Source: CAVVEQ01 sp963804865 (GTDB taxonomy: Bacteria > Chloroflexota > Anaerolineae > Anaerolineales > Anaerolineaceae). Taken from it: DNA of 64,000 nt. Shown piece by piece: positions 45,506 to 55,545 of this stretch. Below the pieces are notes generated by a model that saw only the letters and a list, made by a program, of their open reading frames with translations, ran no database searches and was not told the origin of the DNA. Both the position numbers and the translations under genes were made by a program. The stretch is taken from positions 1,178,001-1,242,000 of the forward strand of contig CAWDSH010000001.1 of NCBI GenBank assembly GCA_963804865.1. Direction: 5' to 3'. Positions within the stretch are counted from its first letter, which is position 1, and the number at the start of each line of letters is the position of its first letter.

Positions 45506-45600
45506 TTAAACCTCCCTCTTGTAAATCCAAAATCCCGACCTATAATGAACGTAGCTACAAATCGAAACTTTTCAATGCCCTGTAGACTGGGGGTGATCGA
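45506..45600 (+). promoter_or_regulatory. Conserved promoter and leader of beta-helix gene B
   Basis: TTGTAA (45519-45524), 16-nt spacer, TATAAT (45541-45546), then a leader with CGTAGCTAC and CTGTAGACTGGGGG. The 95-nt unit is repeated upstream of gene C (48925-49019) with only two differences, so the leader as well as the promoter is conserved. Beyond it the two leaders diverge completely. ATG follows at 45662 with GGAGGA. Confidence 0.8.
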
Positions 45601-45661
45601 TCGTTTATTTTAATATTTCCAATTCAACCATTAACTTAAAATCCCTTTGGAGGAGATCATC

Positions 45662-48600
45662 ATGAAAAGACAGTTCTCATTTCTTGTATTGCCGCTATTC
45701 GTCACCCTTTCACTGCTGGCGGTTTTTGTTTTAACCACTCCCGCCTTCGCGCAGGACGAGACCCCACCCACAGAACCGGTTCCCAGCGAGGTTGAGCCAG
45801 CCCCTGAAACAGCTCCTGCCGAAGAAGCCCCAGCTGAGACAGCCCTGCTGGCCGAAACGCTTTCCGATGCCGGTGTGGAGGTGGTGGATGAGAGCGGTGA
45901 AGCCATCCCGCTGGTGAATAACGTACTTACGGATGTAGATCCATGGTTCAAGGTGGGGACAACCACCTACTCCTTCACCCTTGCCGATTGCGATCCTGAT
46001 ACTGGCGGCTATCAAGCTTGTGATAATCCGCTCCAGGCAGCGGTGAATTACATTTCGAACAACGCCAAAGTCCCCAGCGATGGTTTCATCCACGTCGATG
46101 CAGGTACCCTGCCCAACCAGCAGGTAACAATTATTGGTAACACGAGTGCTTCCCTCTTAAAGTTAAAAGGCATTGCCGGGCACGTCAACCCGGATACCGG
46201 TGCCCCAGATGCGATCCTTTCCGATACATCTGGATATGGAAGTTGGATTTATGTTACAAACATGGTCAGCGGTTTTACCCTGAGCGGGTTGAATATTACC
46301 GGAAGTTCAGAGGGTGCTCCTCTTTTCTCGGTCACAGAATTAATCAATAATTCAGGTCCGATCGTTCTACAGGATCTCGTTGTCCAGGACCTCTGGGCAT
46401 CCGGAAAAGGAATTCGAGTCACAACCCAGAATGGACTTGTCACATTGAAGAATGTCCAGTCCAATGGCAACGCTGGCGGTGGAGCATACATCGATAATTC
46501 CACGGGAACCACTGGAGTGACTATCACCAATTCCAGCTTCGATGGAAATACGGGTAATTCCACAGTCAACGGGCTTTACATAAGAACCAAAGGCCCCGTA
46601 ACAATCACCGGCAGCAGCGCCAGCCGGAATGCAGGCACCCTGACCGCCATGTGGATCCAGGATGCCAGCGCGATCACCATCAAATCTACAGTAATCGTTG
46701 GAAATCATAATTATCTCGGCCTTGCTGCAGATGGCGCCAGCGGACGGCTCAAAGCCAATGTCACTCTCCAGGATGTCTACTCAGATAATAATTTATATGG
46801 CATGGTGATCTTCACTTATGGAAACATCACCCTCACCAACGTGAGCGCCAGCGGCAACACCAACTACGGCGCCGTCCTGGATACCTGCGATTTTGGTGGG
46901 ACATGCTTGAATACCACCGGCACCGGCAAGGTCACCATCACCAGCGGTGCGTTCAATTCGAACCTGAATTCGGCGGGAAGCGATCTTTTCGGGTTGTCTA
47001 TCAAGGCCCGCGGAGCGGTTGCGCTCACCAAGGTTACTGCCAGCCATAACGGTTCTTCCGGGCATAATGCGATCGGAGCAATATTGAACATACATTATTC
47101 AGATCTATCCAGCGCAGTGACCGTGAAAACAAGCTCGTTTGATTCGAACTACGGATCCGGTCTGGCAATTTCAGCCAAAGGTCCCATCAATTTGACCAAC
47201 ATAGGCGCGTTAAATAGTCTCAATGGGTATGGTGCCTTTTTGGATAACTCCTACGGAACTGCAGCAGGGGTGACGCTCGCAGGAACATCCACTTCACGGA
47301 ATATCTTTTCCGGCAACATTTTGGGTGGATTATTCATATATACCAAAGGTTCCATCAAAATAAATTACGCTCAGAGCAACAGTAATAACAGCAACGGTAT
47401 GTACCTTTTTAGTGGTTTCCCAGGCGTGATACAGCCGGTGACCCTGACAAATATTGAAGCTGGATCCAATACCGGGAGTGGTTTAAACGTGTTCAACAAC
47501 GGCGCGGTGAGCCTGTCAAATTTCAAGGGAGAATACAACCATCAATTTGGAGCGCTTATAGGAGATTCCTCAACCGAGATCCCCAGCTCCGTGACCATCA
47601 GCCACGCGGTGATCACCAACAGCGGTTATACCCTGGGTGGGTACGACAATCTATACTTGGTCAGCACTGGCAACGTAACCCTGTCCTATGTAAACGCAGA
47701 TAATTGTGCCGCTGGAGGGGCAGGGTGCGTTGGCGCAAGATTGGGCGAACCATCGGCACCCATTGGCGGCAACGTGACCATCAGCAGCAGCACCTTCAAT
47801 GCAAATAAGAGCCGGGGGCTGTTGGTTTACGCCAAAGGTGCGCTCAAATTGACCGGCATTACGGCAAATGGGAACACTGCGGATGGAGCCTATCTTGATA
47901 ATCGCGGCGGTCTATCGACGCTTTACCCGACGGCTTCAATCACGAACGGTACTTTCTTATCAAATGGCAACTGCGGTGTGCAACTTTATGCCCGCGGCAA
48001 GACGACCCTGACCAATATCACCGCGAATGAAAACGGGGGTATAGGGGTCTTGATCCAAAACGACCTTGGTCCTGTTTCGCTGCTCGCCAGCGGAACCGGC
48101 ACCAATACCTTTTATCACAACGGGACAAATGGGGTCGCCATCGTGGCGCACGGTGCTGTCATCGCCAATAAAGTCTATGCCTCTTACAACAGTACTACAC
48201 CAGGCCTGCTAATCGATAATTCGTCAGTTATAGGCAATGTCACTATTTCTACCGGTGAATTCAATAATAATAAATATGGGATCCAGGTTTTCAGCAAAGG
48301 GGTCATTTCCGTTAAAGGAATTTCAGCTCAAAATAATACCATGGATGGGGTCCAATTGGATAACACTTCCAGTTCGGCAGTCATCCCCCCGGGAGTGACC
48401 ATCAGTGGCAGTACCAGCCTGTCAAATTATTTCAATTACAACACAGGTTCAGGTTTGAAAATTCGCACCCGAGGTCCAATTTCAATATCGTACGCTAATG
48501 CAGATTTCAACGGGCAACGGGGAATGGACCTGGATGAATCCGGTTGGGGCGGCGGGAATGTGACCATGAGATACGTTACCACCAAGTTTAATAGCTTGAG

Positions 48601-48856
48601 CGGTATCTACGTCGATATCCATGGAATATTTACAGGCAGCTATATCAAATCCATCTTTAATGCAAGCACCAACTTTTGGGATGGACTAACGATTTACGCT
48701 CATAATTCTGCGGTGACCATTTCCAACAGTGTAATCATGGGTAATGGTGGTTTCGGGATAAGGTGCACCTTCACAACCGGAAGCCTGGCGCCATTCAAAC
48801 TTACCAGTGTCATCGTTGTTGGGAACCAGGTGTCACAGATCTATGTTCTAAGATAA
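45662..48856 (+). CDS. Secreted right-handed beta-helix protein B
   Basis: 1064 residues, intact. Signal peptide MKRQFSFLVLPLFVTLSLLA... ends near AFAQ; a short E/P/T/A linker follows. The N-terminal domain shares AETLSDAGVEVVDESGEAIPL, DVDPWFKVGTTTY and SDGFIHVDAGTLPNQ with A and C. The rest is about 40 coils of the right-handed beta-helix with rungs such as VTLKNVQSNGN, VTITNSSFDGN, ITLTNVSASGN. A Cys pair lies in LDTCDFGGTC, matching that in A. No C-terminal anchor seen. Start is the ATG behind GGAGGA, not the upstream TTG. Extracellular role inferred. Confidence 0.85.
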   Translation: MKRQFSFLVLPLFVTLSLLAVFVLTTPAFAQDETPPTEPVPSEVEPAPETAPAEEAPAETALLAETLSDAGVEVVDESGEAIPLVNNVLTDVDPWFKVGTTTYSFTLADCDPDTGGYQACDNPLQAAVNYISNNAKVPSDGFIHVDAGTLPNQQVTIIGNTSASLLKLKGIAGHVNPDTGAPDAILSDTSGYGSWIYVTNMVSGFTLSGLNITGSSEGAPLFSVTELINNSGPIVLQDLVVQDLWASGKGIRVTTQNGLVTLKNVQSNGNAGGGAYIDNSTGTTGVTITNSSFDGNTGNSTVNGLYIRTKGPVTITGSSASRNAGTLTAMWIQDASAITIKSTVIVGNHNYLGLAADGASGRLKANVTLQDVYSDNNLYGMVIFTYGNITLTNVSASGNTNYGAVLDTCDFGGTCLNTTGTGKVTITSGAFNSNLNSAGSDLFGLSIKARGAVALTKVTASHNGSSGHNAIGAILNIHYSDLSSAVTVKTSSFDSNYGSGLAISAKGPINLTNIGALNSLNGYGAFLDNSYGTAAGVTLAGTSTSRNIFSGNILGGLFIYTKGSIKINYAQSNSNNSNGMYLFSGFPGVIQPVTLTNIEAGSNTGSGLNVFNNGAVSLSNFKGEYNHQFGALIGDSSTEIPSSVTISHAVITNSGYTLGGYDNLYLVSTGNVTLSYVNADNCAAGGAGCVGARLGEPSAPIGGNVTISSSTFNANKSRGLLVYAKGALKLTGITANGNTADGAYLDNRGGLSTLYPTASITNGTFLSNGNCGVQLYARGKTTLTNITANENGGIGVLIQNDLGPVSLLASGTGTNTFYHNGTNGVAIVAHGAVIANKVYASYNSTTPGLLIDNSSVIGNVTISTGEFNNNKYGIQVFSKGVISVKGISAQNNTMDGVQLDNTSSSAVIPPGVTISGSTSLSNYFNYNTGSGLKIRTRGPISISYANADFNGQRGMDLDESGWGGGNVTMRYVTTKFNSLSGIYVDIHGIFTGSYIKSIFNASTNFWDGLTIYAHNSAVTISNSVIMGNGGFGIRCTFTTGSLAPFKLTSVIVVGNQVSQIYVLR

Positions 48857-48894
48857 CCAGTCACAGAGTTTATAAGTCCTTGAAACGGATCTTT

Positions 48895-48926
48895 AACCGG
48901 CAGCTTCTAAACTGCCGGTTCTTTTT
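48895..48926 (+). terminator. Terminator of beta-helix gene B
   Basis: Stem AACCGGCAG / CTGCCGGTT, loop CTTCTAAA, then CTTTTT. Confidence 0.85.
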
Positions 48927-49019
48927 AAACCTCCCTCTTGTAATTCCAAAATCCCGACCTATAATGAACGTAGCTACAAATCGATACTTTTCAATGCCCT
49001 GTAGACTGGGGGTGATCGA
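48925..49019 (+). promoter_or_regulatory. Conserved promoter and leader of beta-helix gene C
   Basis: Same 95-nt unit as before gene B: TTGTAA (48938-48943), 16-nt spacer, TATAAT (48960-48965) and the GTAGCTAC / CTGTAGACTGGGGG leader. Two base differences over 95 nt. ATG at 49080 behind GGAGGG. Confidence 0.8.
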
Positions 49020-49079
49020 ACCGACATTTGCTTTTCCCTTTTCGACTAACAATTCAATATTCATCCGGAGGGACTTATC

Positions 49080-52000
49080 ATGAACAGACAGCATTCATTC
49101 CTTTTCCTGCCGCTTTTCATCGCTCTTTCACTGCTGGCAGCTTTTGTTTTAACCACACCCGTCTTCGCGCAGGACGAGACACCGCCAACCGAACCGGCGC
49201 CTGAAGAGACGCCGGTCGAAGAAGCCGCGCCCCTGGGGGAAACGCTGGCTGAAGCCGGCGTGGAGGTGGTGGATGAAAGCGGGGAAGCCATCCCGCTGGC
49301 GGCGGAAGCGCTCACCGCGGGCGATCCCTGGTTCAAGGTGGGCACAACGGTCTATACGTTCCTGTATACCGGCGGCGACTGCACCGGTATTCCCAACTGC
49401 ACCATCACTGCCACACCGCTGCAGGACGCGGTGAGTCTATATTCGCGACCACGGCACGATCCCCAGCGACGGGCTTGATCCACGTGGATGCCGGCACGCT
49501 GCCCAATCAGGCTGGTCAATATCAACGGCGCTAATGTCAATCTTGCCAAGCTCAAGGGCATCGTCGGGCACGTCGATCCGGATACTCTCTTACCGGATGC
49601 CATCCTCGATAATACGATCAATCCGGGCAGTATATTCTACATGCGCAACAAACTCACCGGGTTCACCCTGAGCGGATTCAATATCGGCGGTAATTCCAGC
49701 CCCTCCACATCTATTCATGGCGGGGTGGTGGAAATCCGCAACTGCGCAGGAACCCTCCTGCTCCAGGACCTGGTGATCTATGACGCCAACAGTGATGCAG
49801 ATGCCATCAGTATCAGGACATAACGGCACAGTCACGCTCAAGAACATTGATTCCAGCGGCAACCCCGGAGCTGGCGCCTTTATCAATAACTTGGCTGGGA
49901 CTGCGGGAATTACCGTGACCAATTCCAGCTTTGATGATAACTTTTATTCCGGGCTGGAGATCAACTCGAACGGCGCAGTGGTCCTATCCGGAGTCAGTGC
50001 CAGCCGAAATACAGGAAGCTATGGTGGAATGCTGGTCGATCACGCCGGCTCGGTGACGATCACCAACGGCGTGTTCAACGGCAACACCGCCGGGGAAGGC
50101 CTGACCATCACGGATCTCACCGGGAACATCACCCTGACGAACGTCTACGCCGATGACAACCACGGCGGGATGACCCTGACCACGAAGGGCAACATCACCC
50201 TCAAGGACGTGAGCGCCAGCGGCAACGCGCAGTACGGCGCTGACCTGAATACTTGCAATGGCACGCCCTGCACCTGGCTGGGCACGGGCAAGGTGACCAT
50301 CACCAACGGCGTTTTCAATGACAACACCAATACCACCACAACCATCCGCATTCGGTCTCAGGGTGCTGGCGCGCGGCGCAATCTCGCTGACCAACGTCGC
50401 TGCCAACTGGAACGGGCAGATCAGGTCCCGAGTTAGCAAGCATGGGGAGCGTACCTGGACACCAGCCAATCGCAGCTGGTCAGCCCGGTGACGTCACGAA
50501 CGGAGAATTCACTATAACAACTTCACATCTGACGCGGGCTTGATGGTCTACGCCAAAGGCGTGATCACGCTCAACAAAGTGCATGCAATCTAAAACTGGA
50601 ATAATGGCGTAGGCGCATCCGGCGCCATCCTGGATAACACCTTCGGAACGAACGCGGGAGTGTCGATCAAGGGCACCTCAGCCGGGGACAACCAGTTCTT
50701 CATGAATGGCAATAATGGTCTGCTATTAACATCGAACGGACCGGTCAACATCCAATATTTGGAAATCAAGGGAAAGCTTCAATGATTCCGGACTGGTGAT
50801 CAACAACACCGGCGGCAGAGGATCGGTGACCATTTCCCATGCCCTGTTCTATAGTGATTATGGATATGCTGTGGATATCACCACCAAGGGCAGCGTCACC
50901 TTGACGGATATTGAATGTGATACAGATGCAGGGAAAATCAGTTGATGATGGCGGAATCCTCATCAATGTCCAGGGCACTTCCGCGGCGGTCACGGTCACG
51001 GGAGCAAAGCTGGATGATACCGGGGAAGGCGGACTGCTCATCAACAACCAGGGCAATGTGACATTGACGGATATCACCTCAAAGACAGTGGCAGCGGTCT
51101 GATGGTCGATAACCACCTCGGCACTGGCAATGTGACCATCAAGAACGTGTCCGTTGAACCAGCGGGAAATTGCCGAGGCATCATCCAGGTACACCAGCAG
51201 TGGAGCCATCAGCCTGACCAACGCTTCAGCAAACGGGGATACGATGAGCTACGGCGCCAATCCTCGATAATTCCGGTGCTACCACAGCCAAGCCGGTCAC
51301 CATCAACTACGGGCACCTTCTACGGATAACGGGAACACCGGCTTGTACGTGCGCTCAAAAGGATTGATCACGCTTAAGAATGTCAATGCGATTGGTAACA
51401 CGCGTTCAATCAGAGGGTATATCAACTATGACCAGGAATTGAATGATGTGATTACCTGGAAGAATTATAGAGATGAATGGAATTTTAACGGTACCACCGG
51501 CGATGAGATCACCATCAATGCCGGTACGCTGGAGTTCTTTATGAATCTCTATCTGTTGGGTCCAGGCACTGATCCTGATGGCATCTACCAAACCACGGGA
51601 TATGTGAATTCCTTGAATCCCCATAACTCTTGCCTGGGACAGGGCATATTCTACAATCTGGTTTATGATGGCTATGGATACGAAAGTGGGTGGTTATCAC
51701 CTGGAATTGATCAAAGATGGCGGCACCCTTACCGATATCAGCGAACCGATTTACGGCGCTGACCTGGATAACACTTCCGGCAGCGCCGGGATCACCATCA
51801 CAGGCACTGCACTCCCGGTCGACGGAACAGAGCCACTTTCCCAGGGTTTTTCAGACAACACCCTGGACGGTTTACGGATCAACACCCACGGCGCGGTGAC
51901 CATCACCAACCTGTATGCCGCGAAAAATGGGCTGCACGGCGCCATCATCTCCAATGAGAACGCTGTTGGCGCGATGGCAGTGACGATCAGCAACATGCGC

Positions 52001-53293
52001 ATTTTTGACAACCTTGCCACGGGCTCTATGTGACTTCCAGGGGAGCCATCACGCTTAAGAACGCAGCCTCCTGGGGGCAGGATTCCATCAGTGGCTCGTA
52101 TGGCGTGGACCTGGATGAATACTGCCGGGAACGCACCCATCAGCATCATCAACCTGGCTTCCACCACCACGCTTGAAAGACCCGGATTCAACTTGAACAA
52201 TGCAAGCGGAGTGATCACCTCAGCCACGGTGCCATCACCATGACGAATGTGAATGCTTTCGACAATATCGTTCACGGTTTGGTGATCGTTAACAATCACG
52301 GTACCAGTACTGGCTGGAGTGACCCTAACCGCCTGCCGGCTTCCAACAATGAGAGAAGCTGGTTTACGGTGGATACATTCGGCACCATCCTGGTGAGCAA
52401 CGGGATCGTCAATGGCAATGGTGATCATGCCGCGATCCTGCACAATGATCTGGTGCTGGATACAGCGCCTAAGACAGTGACGGTAAATGGCACTCAATTC
52501 AATGGGAACAATGGTGGATTGGAAATCCGATTCCAAGGGGGCAGTGAAGATCACATCCAGTGTCAGCCATGCACAATCGAGGCAATGGTATATCAGTATA
52601 TACACTGGGTACAGCGGGTTCCGTGACCAGTTACATCAACAAAGTAGCTCTTACAACGAAAATGGGTATCACGGTTTTCAGATCAATTCCCAGGGGGCGG
52701 TGAAAATCACCTCCTGTGAAGCCTCCTATAATTTTCCTGGAGAGGCAGGTTTCGATTATAGGCACTCAGGGAGCGATCACGCTCACGAATGTCACCGCAA
52801 ATGGGAATACCGCGGAGTCGTTCTTTCGAGTGGTCGATGCAACCACTCATCCCGCTATCAGCATCACGGGAACGAACATGATCAACGGTAATGAATCAGT
52901 TGGGGTACAGATTAATTCCAAAGGCGCGGTCACCTTGAGTGGAATCACTGCTGATAACAATGTACTGTGTTGGGGATCAGCGATGAATAATTATCTCTGG
53001 GCTTCGGTGTTGGAAATGTCACCATCAGCAAGGTGAATACCCGCAATAATGGCATCTATGGGATTGGAGATTACATCCAATGGGCGTAATCTCCATCTCC
53101 AGTGTGGTCAGCATGTTGAATGAACGAATGGAATTAATAATTAATTCTCATAACCATAATGTTATCCATTCTTAATTCGGTTATTGCGGCAAACACTGCA
53201 AATGGTATTTATGCCAGCGTTGGCACTGGTACCTTCACGCTTACCAATACATTGATCTTTGGCAACAATCCGAACCTGACGGTAGTGCATTAA
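49080..53293 (+). pseudogene. Beta-helix protein C, broken by many frameshifts
   Basis: Third paralogue, same signal peptide type (MNRQHSFLFLPLFIALSLLAA...), same N-terminal domain (ETLAEAGVEVVDESGEAIPL, DPWFKVGTT, LIHVDAGTLPNQ) and rungs with a matching Cys pair (LNTCNGTPC). The frame shifts at least a dozen times, for example near 49440-49510, 49800, 50350, 50580 (stop after VHAI), 50770, 51085, 51170, 51690, 52030, 52560, 52740 and 53020, with both lost and extra bases. A 51370-51720 stretch (EWNFNGTTGDE, GTLEFFMNLYLLG) has no match in A or B. Either a decayed gene or a region of poor consensus; the promoter and leader are intact. Confidence 0.78.
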
Positions 53294-53328
53294 CCGAAGA
53301 TTGGCAGTTCGATAAGCACAATGAATAA

Positions 53329-53362
53329 CACCAGGCACCCAAGGGGTGCCTGGTGAGTTTTT
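53329..53362 (+). terminator. Terminator of beta-helix gene C
   Basis: Stem CACCAGGCACCC / GGGTGCCTGGTG, loop AAG, then AGTTTTTA; nearly identical to the gene A terminator. Confidence 0.85.
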
Positions 53363-53371
53363 ATTTACATA

Positions 53372-53393
53372 GGGGCAATTCGTGAATTGCCCC
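53372..53393. repeat. 22-bp palindromic dispersed repeat, copy 2
   Basis: Same GGGGCAATTC-GT-GAATTGCCCC palindrome, followed by TACAAC as in copy 1. It lies directly after the gene C terminator, as copy 1 does after gene A. Confidence 0.85.
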
Positions 53394-53409
53394 TACAACT
53401 TGTAGATAT

Positions 53410-54867
53410 TTATTTGGCTTCCGCGACCGGGATGCCCAGGGCATCCGCCACGCCCTTGCCGTAGGCGGGGTCGGCTTTGAGGCAGTTGCCGATATGGCGC
53501 ACCTTCACCTCGCGGGGCGCATCGCCCATGGCGCGGGCGGTGTTCTCGAAGAGCACCTTCTGCTGGGCTGCATTCATCAGGTGGAAGAGCTTGCCGGGCT
53601 GGGTGTAGTAATCGCTGTCATCCTCGCGGAAATTCCAGTGATCGGCAGCGCCTTTCAAAGCCAGGGGCGGCTCCTTGAATTCGGGCTGCTCCTGCCATTC
53701 ACCGTAGCTGTTGGGCTCATAGCCCAGCGTGCTGCCGTAATTGCCGTCCACGCGCATCTGACCGTCGCGGTGGTAGCTGTGCGCGCCGAATTTTGGCGCG
53801 TTCACCGGGATCGAATGGTGGTTGACGCCCAGGCGGTAGCGCTGCGCGTCGCCGTAGGAGAACAGGCGTCCCTGCAGCATCTTGTCGGGCGAGAAGCCGA
53901 TGCCGGGCACCACGTTGGCCGGGTTGAAAGCGGCCTGCTCCACGTCCGCGAAGTAGTTCTCGGGATTGCGGTTGAGCTCCATCACGCCCACCTCGATCAG
54001 CGGGAATTCCTTCTTGTACCAGACCTTGGTCAGGTCGAAGGGATTGTAGGGCATTTTCTCCGCCTGCTCCTCGGTCATCACCTGGATGAAGAGCTTCCAG
54101 CGCGGGAAATCCTTGCGCTCGATGGCTTCAAGGAGATCGCGCTGGTGACTTTCGCGGTCCTTGGCGACGATGGCTTCCGCCTCGGCATCCGTCAGGTTCT
54201 TGATGCCCTGCTGGCAGACCCAGTGGAATTTCACCCAGGTGCGCTCATTTTTGGCATTGATCAGGCTGAAGGTGTGGGAGCCAAAGCCGTGCATGTGGCG
54301 GTAGCTGGCGGGGATGCCGCGCTCGCTCATGGTGATGGTCACCTGGTGCAGCGCTTCGGGCAGCGAAGTCCAGAAATCCCAGTTGTTCTTCGCGCTGCGC
54401 ATGTTGGTGCGCGGATCGCGCTTGACGGCGTGGTTGAGATCGGGGAATTTGAGCGGATCGCGCAGGAAGAAGACGGGGGTGTTGTTGCCCACCAGGTCCC
54501 AGTTGCCTTCCTCGGTGTAGAGCTTGACGGCAAAGCCGCGGATATCGCGCTCGGCATCCGCCGCGCCGCGCTCGCCGGCGACGGTGGAGAAGCGCACGAA
54601 GAGCTCGGTCTTCTTGCCGATCTCGGAGAAGATCTTCGCCCTGGTGTAGCGGGTGATATCGTGGGTGACGGTGAAGGTACCGAAGGCGCCGGATCCCTTG
54701 GCGTGCATGCGCCGTTCGGGGATCACTTCGCGGTCGAAATGCGCCAGCTTTTCAAGAAACCAGACGTCCTGCAGCAGCTGCGGTCCGCGCTTGCCGGCGG
54801 TGATGACGTTCTGGTTGTCGGGGACGGGTGCCCCCGCGACGGTGGTGAGCTTCTTTTTCTTGTCCAT
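53410..54867 (-). CDS. katA: Monofunctional heme catalase
   Basis: Breaks down hydrogen peroxide. 485 residues, small-subunit clade 3 size. Catalytic His55 in ERRMHAKGSGAFG, distal Asn128 in WDLVGNNTPVFFLRD, and proximal heme Tyr338 in RLFSYGDAQRYRLG. No signal peptide, so cytosolic. AAGGA lies before the ATG. The upstream TTATAGATAATTATTTTC (54921-54938) is shared with the promoter of the adjacent Fur-family gene, which suggests PerR-type peroxide regulation. A long frame on the opposite strand is a composition artefact. Confidence 0.95.
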   Translation of the reverse strand: MDKKKKLTTVAGAPVPDNQNVITAGKRGPQLLQDVWFLEKLAHFDREVIPERRMHAKGSGAFGTFTVTHDITRYTRAKIFSEIGKKTELFVRFSTVAGERGAADAERDIRGFAVKLYTEEGNWDLVGNNTPVFFLRDPLKFPDLNHAVKRDPRTNMRSAKNNWDFWTSLPEALHQVTITMSERGIPASYRHMHGFGSHTFSLINAKNERTWVKFHWVCQQGIKNLTDAEAEAIVAKDRESHQRDLLEAIERKDFPRWKLFIQVMTEEQAEKMPYNPFDLTKVWYKKEFPLIEVGVMELNRNPENYFADVEQAAFNPANVVPGIGFSPDKMLQGRLFSYGDAQRYRLGVNHHSIPVNAPKFGAHSYHRDGQMRVDGNYGSTLGYEPNSYGEWQEQPEFKEPPLALKGAADHWNFREDDSDYYTQPGKLFHLMNAAQQKVLFENTARAMGDAPREVKVRHIGNCLKADPAYGKGVADALGIPVAEAK

Positions 54868-54920
54868 CTGTATGTCCTTTTCTATTGGAATGGATTGATC
54901 CTGCTTTTAACAATAATTCT

Positions 54921-54938
54921 TTATAGATAATTATTTTC
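54921..54938. promoter_or_regulatory. PerR/Fur-type operator of katA
   Basis: TTATAGATAATTATTTTC. The first 15 bases fit the PerR/Fur box pattern of interrupted TTATaATnATTATAA; the 18-mer recurs at 55413-55430 with one difference. Confidence 0.6.
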
Positions 54939-54967
54939 CTTTGTGGGTAAAAAAATATGCCACCTCC

Positions 54968-55411
54968 TTACGCTTTGTTCTTTAAGCAATCCGGGCAGAT
55001 GCCATAAAAAACCTGCTGCTGGCGGGTGACCTGGAAACCGTATTTTTCACGGATATGCTGGTCAATGTTCTGCAGTTCAGTGAGGTCATCGCCGTCGATG
55101 ATGCGGTCACAGCGGGTGCAGATCAGGTGCGGGTGCGGGTAGGGTTTGAAACCGTCGTAGCGGCTGTCGCCGTGAAGATCGATCTCCAGCACCTCGCCCT
55201 CCTCCTTGAGGAAGTTCAAGGTCTTGTAGATCGTCGCCAGGCTGACGGTGGGGAACTGCACTTTAAGCTGTTCGTAGAGCTTCGCCGGGGTGGGATGTCC
55301 TTCGGAAACGGCGATCATGCGCAGCAGCGCCAGGCGGTGCGAAGTCATGCGCCCGCCGCGCTCCCTGATCTTCAGCAGCATGGACTGGTAACGTTGTTCG
55401 GTATCGATCAT
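54968..55411 (-). CDS. Fur-family regulator, PerR-like
   Basis: 147-residue metalloregulator. Winged-helix domain with PTVSLATIYKTLNFL recognition helix (about 49-63), then a dimerisation domain with the HPHLICTRCDRIID (about 92-105) and CPDC (about 140-143) structural zinc cysteines. His and Asp residues in the HGDSRYDG region could bind the regulatory metal. It lies directly upstream of katA on the same strand, and both have the same operator, so a peroxide-responsive PerR role is likely. The operator starts 2 nt before its ATG, suggesting self-repression. Confidence 0.88.
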   Translation of the reverse strand: MIDTEQRYQSMLLKIRERGGRMTSHRLALLRMIAVSEGHPTPAKLYEQLKVQFPTVSLATIYKTLNFLKEEGEVLEIDLHGDSRYDGFKPYPHPHLICTRCDRIIDGDDLTELQNIDQHIREKYGFQVTRQQQVFYGICPDCLKNKA

Positions 55412-55412
55412 A

Positions 55413-55430
55413 TTATGGATAATTATTTTC
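55413..55430. promoter_or_regulatory. PerR/Fur-type operator of the regulator gene
   Basis: TTATGGATAATTATTTTC, one base different from the katA site. A further TTATCATTATAAC at 55443-55455 may be a second, weaker box. Confidence 0.55.
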
Positions 55431-55486
55431 TATAACGAATTATTATCATTATAACAGATTTATTAAATAAAAAGAAATGGATAATA

Positions 55487-55508
55487 GGGGCAATTCGTGA
55501 ATTGCCCC
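55487..55508. repeat. 22-bp palindromic dispersed repeat, copy 3
   Basis: Same palindrome as at 45467 and 53372, here followed by TACCAT. It lies between the Fur gene promoter and the end of the LysE gene. Confidence 0.85.
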
Positions 55509-55545
55509 TACCATTTCAGCCTGATCCCACCGTTCGAGATCTACA

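Noticed and set aside
50590..50596. TAA/TGA codons in beta-helix gene C considered as recoding
   Set aside because: TAA is not a Sec codon and the surrounding frame shifts repeatedly, so this is breakage, not recoding.
53494..54930. Long open frame (478 codons) on the plus strand opposite the catalase gene
   Set aside because: Mirrors the GC-rich third codon positions of katA, has no family likeness, and katA has complete catalytic motifs on the other strand.
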